A stretch of 64,000 nt of DNA from Bog-756 sp052326605 (lineage in GTDB: Bacteria > Actinomycetota > Acidimicrobiia > Acidimicrobiales > RAAP-2): assembly GCA_052326605.1 (NCBI GenBank), contig JBKQMB010000045.1:26325-90324 (forward strand), read 5' to 3'. Made by a program: the position numbers and the translations under genes. Shown here piece after piece: positions 61,801 to 64,000 of the stretch. The notes beneath the pieces were generated by a model. It had not been told where the DNA came from and did no database searches. It saw only the letters and a program-made list of their open reading frames with translations. Position 1 is the stretch's first letter. The number at the start of each line of letters is the position of its first letter.

Positions 61801-62187
61801 CTGGAACTGGTGAGGGGGCGGCCGTTCGAAGGACTCCGGTCCTCGGACTGGCCGGTTCTGGAGGGCATCGGCCCATCCATCGAGTCGACCGTGGTGGACC
61901 TGAGTGGCCGGTTGGCCGGGGTCCGCCTGCGCGCGGGTGATCCGAGAGGAGCGGAGTGGGCGGCGCGAAGAGGACTCCTGGTCAGCCCATACGACGAGCG
62001 CCTCTATCGGATGCTGCTGCGGGCGGCCGACCTCGGGGGCAATCCCGCCGGAGTCGAAGCGGTAATGGCGGAGCTGGTCAGGCTGGTGGCCGACGACATC
62101 GAACCGCTCGATTCCGTCCACCCGAGCACGATGGAGCTCTACCGGTCGCTCACTCGCAGGCGCACGCTGCCGCCGGCAAGCCGATGA
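58885..62187 (+). CDS. giant membrane LysM-BTAD protein of the tad operon
   Basis: 1100 residues. Two or three helices in the first 120 residues ('LWSILSTFVLAAIVVAVPIA', 'GAVVLAWILWAWMAVCVVLE') anchor it. A LysM domain follows at about 302-357 ('TVIPRETLWSIAEERLGSAL'), then a Thr-Pro-Val repeat linker (about 436-460), an FtsK/EccC-like domain without obvious Walker A ('DQFDVVLVGFGAELGRFDRV'), and from about 857 a transcriptional-activator-like BTAD/TPR domain ('VAVLGPIEIRGAAREFTRAW', 'ELVRGRPFEGLRSSDWPVLE'). Such proteins accompany actinobacterial tad loci; the role is unproven, perhaps linking wall (LysM) state to pilus control. Confidence 0.85.
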   Translation: MSRGILPGAARSQRWLWSILSTFVLAAIVVAVPIALCTAAGPPLGHGAYEQGRKAMTSRQPFDPVLVAHWLERGAVVLAWILWAWMAVCVVLEVRARITGRSSTRLPASRTMQAVAACLVGTALAFAGTGRGTPSPRTPAPVTGSTGTGRVYALRVIDDYSSSSHTLSPFPELVRNTDSPFARQPLGAERWKQATGEAGSASRGAASTGAALPATEGYDSVSVEAPDADRVPDVGRAGRSHARGIETKSSSQAHGVALDRWPMGGESNGFAPVPANGRGERERERPPGSERSEGPSQTETVHTVIPRETLWSIAEERLGSALRWKDLAALNYGVEQHDGEALTGDHWIKPGWQLRLPGGQVHGDPNGVDRPPRPEGNPITSPSARPSESVAETVSGAPASHTGVRRMPLDTDGVPHTISAQGSGPPEGHGSGAPVAPTVPTVPTVPTVPTVPTVPTVPAVPVGGGIVGVGVVDLIDRLRRVQQRHRKPGSFIRMPDQSRRFFEQRLRTGDGRDSLDAIDRSIRLLARFWSGEGIEGPTVRGVKVSSDVVELVVDGHGTVPRIPDPFTIGVGGMSLVVERSALSRPLHRGSGPRQGRFPIPTLVTAGHAVDGLVLVNLEALGSLIVEGDPSESDGVLRALALELATSHWADQFDVVLVGFGAELGRFDRVRAVTDVPALTHELWCRRFRAEALLRNANFRSFAEARCLEPNGTWDPLVVICGPSTPESQVVDLIDVGSHAVGGMAVIAAGGSGEASHTLRLSTSEDSPLLELIGSVVFPQQIAVEELADLDAILGAANDRESVASSAGFEVGSQRPGRAADPSVAFESATGVEVREVTVPVPVIAEPPPIPRDGESGTYEVEVAVLGPIEIRGAAREFTRAWAEELVVYLALHPNGASSDAWATALWPDRVMAPSSLHSTASVARRSLGQGRDGNDHLPRSHGRLALAPTVGTDWDRFVLLAATDQTDSWRSALELVRGRPFEGLRSSDWPVLEGIGPSIESTVVDLSGRLAGVRLRAGDPRGAEWAARRGLLVSPYDERLYRMLLRAADLGGNPAGVEAVMAELVRLVADDIEPLDSVHPSTMELYRSLTRRRTLPPASR
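60192..60263 (+). repeat. 9-base coding repeat, eight copies (Thr-Val-Pro)
   Basis: CCCAACCGT repeated with two variant units encodes a TVP linker between the LysM and ATPase-like domains. Length changes would keep the frame. Confidence 0.9.
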
Positions 62188-62222
62188 GAGGGGAGCCGTA
62201 CCGCAGATGCGGCAGTTGTGGC

Positions 62223-62471
62223 ATGGTCGGGATCGCCTCTCGTGCACTCCGAAGCGACACTCGTGGCCTGCTGATGCGAGCCCAGGCGGACGAATACGTG
62301 GTGATCACGGTTGACGGCCGCCCGGGAGCGGTGCTCGGGCCCATCGGCTCCCGACCACAGTGGATGTAGCGAAGGGAGTTCCCGCGTCAGGTCATCGGCC
62401 ATCAGGCGGAACCTGCCCTTGCCGCCGAGCTGCGTGAGCTTTCGTCCGATACGACCGACGTCCTCCGGTGA
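62223..62471 (+). pseudogene. Phd/VapB-type antitoxin interrupted by an amber codon
   Basis: 'GIASRALRSDTRGLLMRAQA' and 'DEYVVITVDGRPGAVLGP' are the DNA-binding half of a Phd/YefM-type antitoxin. After 'SRPQWM' comes TAG (62367..62369); in the same frame the usual toxin-binding tail continues ('RREFPRQVIGHQAEPALAAE') up to the TGA at 62471, which overlaps the toxin GTG. So either the antitoxin is truncated to 48 residues or the site is a sequencing error or a recoded stop. Confidence 0.65.
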
Positions 62472-62854
62472 ACCGAGGCGTCGCGGACACCAGTGTCTGC
62501 GATGCACGGGAGGCCGGCCGTCCCCTCGTCGAACAGGATCTACAGGCCCAGTCGGCCATCTCCGTCATCAAGGTTGGCGAACTCCAGGTCGGCGTGTTGG
62601 CCGCAGCGAACATCGAGACCCGTGACCGGAGGCTGGCGACGCTCACTCAAGCGCTCGCACCTGATCCGCTGCCGATAGACCGGTCGGTCGCCGAATCGTC
62701 GGCGCGTTTGCGGGTGATGCGGCGAGACTCTGGTCTGCGGATGTCGGTCAACGAATCGTGGATTGCGGCAAGTGCGGTCTCCCATGGTTGGCCACTCGTC
62801 ACGCAAGACGATGTGTACGTGGAAGTGGCACGCCTCGAGATCGTTCGAGTCTGA
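62468..62854 (+). CDS. vapC: VapC-type PIN-domain toxin
   Basis: 128 residues. A ribonuclease of the PIN fold: 'GVADTSVCDAREAGRPLVEQ' carries the first Asp, 'SVIKVGELQVGVLAAAN' the Glu, and 'VNESWIAASAVSHGWPLVTQ' with 'QDDVY' the remaining acidic residues. The family usually has Phe-Ile after DTSV, here Cys-Asp. The GTG overlaps the last codon of the antitoxin frame (GTGA). With the antitoxin broken, the toxin may be inactive, silent or neutralised in trans. Confidence 0.82.
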   Translation: MNRGVADTSVCDAREAGRPLVEQDLQAQSAISVIKVGELQVGVLAAANIETRDRRLATLTQALAPDPLPIDRSVAESSARLRVMRRDSGLRMSVNESWIAASAVSHGWPLVTQDDVYVEVARLEIVRV

Positions 62855-63223
62855 GTTCGGCGGCAGGATGCGCAGATGGTTGCCAGAAGGGTGCCCCTCT
62901 CAGGTGGGGGAGGGGCCGATGGGGCCTCGACCGCAGCGGAAGTCTGTCGATCCAGCGGCCTACCTCATTACCCCCATGGGCGTCCCGGCTCGGTTCTCAC
63001 GGCGTTGGCGCAGTGGTCCTGTGGATCCACGGGCCGGGCCCGGCGAGGGGGTGACGGGCTTGCGTTTGCCGGATTGACGGCAACCGCCCGATCGGGCCTG
63101 GGGCCGTCGCGTGGCGGATCGCGATGAGGCGAACCATGAGTGCCGAACCGGTGGCGTCACCACCACAAATCTGGAAGGCTGGATGAGCAAGTCGACCGGA
63201 ATTGAATGAGAAAGGCGGGCATT
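62855..63223. other. intergenic region, nothing recognised
   Basis: About 370 bases. Open frames exist on both strands but lack conserved motifs. No repeat or hairpin worth naming. Confidence 0.4.
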
Positions 63224-63529
63224 ATGGCAGCTGAACTGATTTTGGAGTTCGAGGGCGTTACAGAGAAGCAGTACTACGCCGTCAACAAGGAGCTCGGGAT
63301 CGACCCTGAAAGCCGGGAGGGCAACTGGCCAGACGGGATGGTGGCTCATTCTGCCGGCCTCAATGATGCGGGTGATCTCGTGGTGATTGAGGTATGGGAC
63401 ACGCCGGAGCATCAGGCCAAGTTCATGGAGGAGCGCCTTGGCGAGGCACTTGCCAAGGGTGGCATCACCGGACCGCCCTCGAGCGTCACGTGGATTGAGC
63501 TGGTGTCTCACCAGTACCTCGGGGACTGA
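63224..63529 (+). CDS. small dimeric alpha-beta barrel protein
   Basis: 101 residues from ATG 63224 with AAAGG seven bases upstream; an ATG at 63206 would add six. 'AELILEFEGVTEKQYYAVNK', 'AHSAGLNDAGDLVVIEVWDT' and 'HQAKFMEERLGEALAKGG' follow the beta-alpha-beta-beta pattern of ferredoxin-like antibiotic-monooxygenase/EthD-type proteins. Function unknown; many such proteins are stress- or oxidation-related. It stands alone. Confidence 0.65.
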   Translation: MAAELILEFEGVTEKQYYAVNKELGIDPESREGNWPDGMVAHSAGLNDAGDLVVIEVWDTPEHQAKFMEERLGEALAKGGITGPPSSVTWIELVSHQYLGD

Positions 63530-63664
63530 GTCGCCCGTCATCGACAACCCCGTCCTGGTCCTCACTGGATAGACGTACTTGTCGGCATGGTCCGGGAGCC
63601 CATGGTCGGCCGGAGTGGGTGCCACTGAGCGCCGCCGGCTCGATAGCATGCCGGGGCTCTCGGG

Positions 63665-63880
63665 CTATTCGGCTGCGCCAGGTTCGGGCAAGCCCATTGG
63701 ATTCGGGAACGGGATCTCCCCCGACGTGACGATCCTGCGCCCGATTGCGCTCAACAGTCGGATCATCTCTTCGACCTCGTCGCTGGCGAGTAGACGATAG
63801 GGCTGTGTGGCGAGTTCGTCAGTCCGCTGTTCGATGTCCCTGCGAAGCTGGCGTCCAGCGGCGGTTGGCCCCCCCCTCTG
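63665..63880 (-). pseudogene. C-terminal fragment of a helical (SCO6745-like) protein
   Basis: 'TAAGRQLRRDIEQRTDELAT' and 'LLASDEVEEMIRLLSAIGRR' followed by 'PFPNPMGLPEPG' recall the C-terminus of SCO6745-like or MarR-like proteins. The N-terminal three quarters are absent: just upstream (63881..63896) the sequence runs into an unrelated reading frame ending at 63897. It looks like a gene cut by an insertion. Confidence 0.5.
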
Positions 63881-63896
63881 AGGCGAAGATTCGCTG

Positions 63897-64000
63897 TTAC
63901 CCAGCAACCGCCAGGGGCTCGAGTGTCACCGAATAGCCCATCTTGTGGAGCTGGTCGAGCGCACGGTGCTTGGCCTTGTCCGGGTTGAGGCGGGTGAAGA
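63897..64000 (-). CDS. C-terminal end of a probable transposase (partial)
   Basis: 34 residues are visible, ending 'HKMGYSVTLEPLAVAG' at TAA 63899..63897; the rest lies outside the window. The tail 'RLNPDKAKHRALDQL' followed by 'GYSVTLEP' resembles the C-termini of several transposase families, but I cannot say which one. The broken regulator gene next to it supports a mobile element. Confidence 0.4.
   Translation of the reverse strand, partial: FTRLNPDKAKHRALDQLHKMGYSVTLEPLAVAG

Overview
The window comes from a high-GC actinobacterium. The best guess is class Acidimicrobiia, because two secreted proteins carry the repeated 'GYWLVASDGGIFAYGDAGFYGS' module common in that group. The SOS box type, GTG starts, frequent 4-base start/stop overlaps and leaderless-looking promoters fit an actinobacterium too. 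No rRNA, tRNA or CRISPR array was found.

1-18.4 kb is a polysaccharide and mobile-element region, visibly less GC-rich than the rest. It holds the end of a transposition-type ATPase, an IS110 relic, a polysaccharide pyruvyl transferase, three family-2 glycosyltransferases, a sugar/O-methyltransferase, a large membrane protein, an epimerase/GMC oxidoreductase pair, a nucleotidyltransferase and a secreted GH5 glycosidase. An intact IS256-family element (5369..6787, 9-bp target duplication) sits inside an older IS5-family transposase gene.

18.5-26.4 kb is the most interesting part: a lasso-peptide biosynthetic locus on the + strand. In order it encodes two LuxR-type regulators with degenerate receiver domains, an ABC exporter (ATPase and permease), a stand-alone PqqD-like recognition protein, a short asparagine-synthase-type cyclase, the 52-residue precursor, a PqqD/B2-protease fusion, and an HPr-kinase-like protein fused to an uncharacterised cupin-like domain. 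The precursor predicts an 8-residue ring (Ala1 to Asp8), a 22-residue tail and a C-terminal serine that the kinase could phosphorylate. The kinase-cupin fusion is the best candidate for undescribed tailoring chemistry. A secreted repeat protein follows.

28-50 kb is ordinary chromosome: cupin, P450, an SRPBCC/EVE/MarR operon with a palindromic operator, aldo-keto reductase, fatty-acid/CoA genes (enoyl-CoA hydratase, SDR, acyl-CoA dehydrogenase), trpD, a DnaQ-UvrC-like nuclease with an SOS box, a zinc ribbon, a thioredoxin-like protein, an ATP-grasp enzyme, small membrane proteins between two HNH copies, a duplicated DUF5666 protein, DUF503, threonine aldolase and EttA. Short tandem repeats lie at many gene junctions from 29.9 to 36.4 kb.

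50.7-62.2 kb is one compact tad/Flp pilus operon (lipoprotein, secreted protein, CpaB-, CpaE-, CpaF-, TadB-, TadC-like proteins, Flp pilin, three TadE/TadG-like pseudopilins, and a giant LysM-BTAD protein). It is followed by a VapC toxin whose antitoxin frame is broken, a small barrel protein, and at the right edge a regulator fragment cut off by a probable mobile-element gene.
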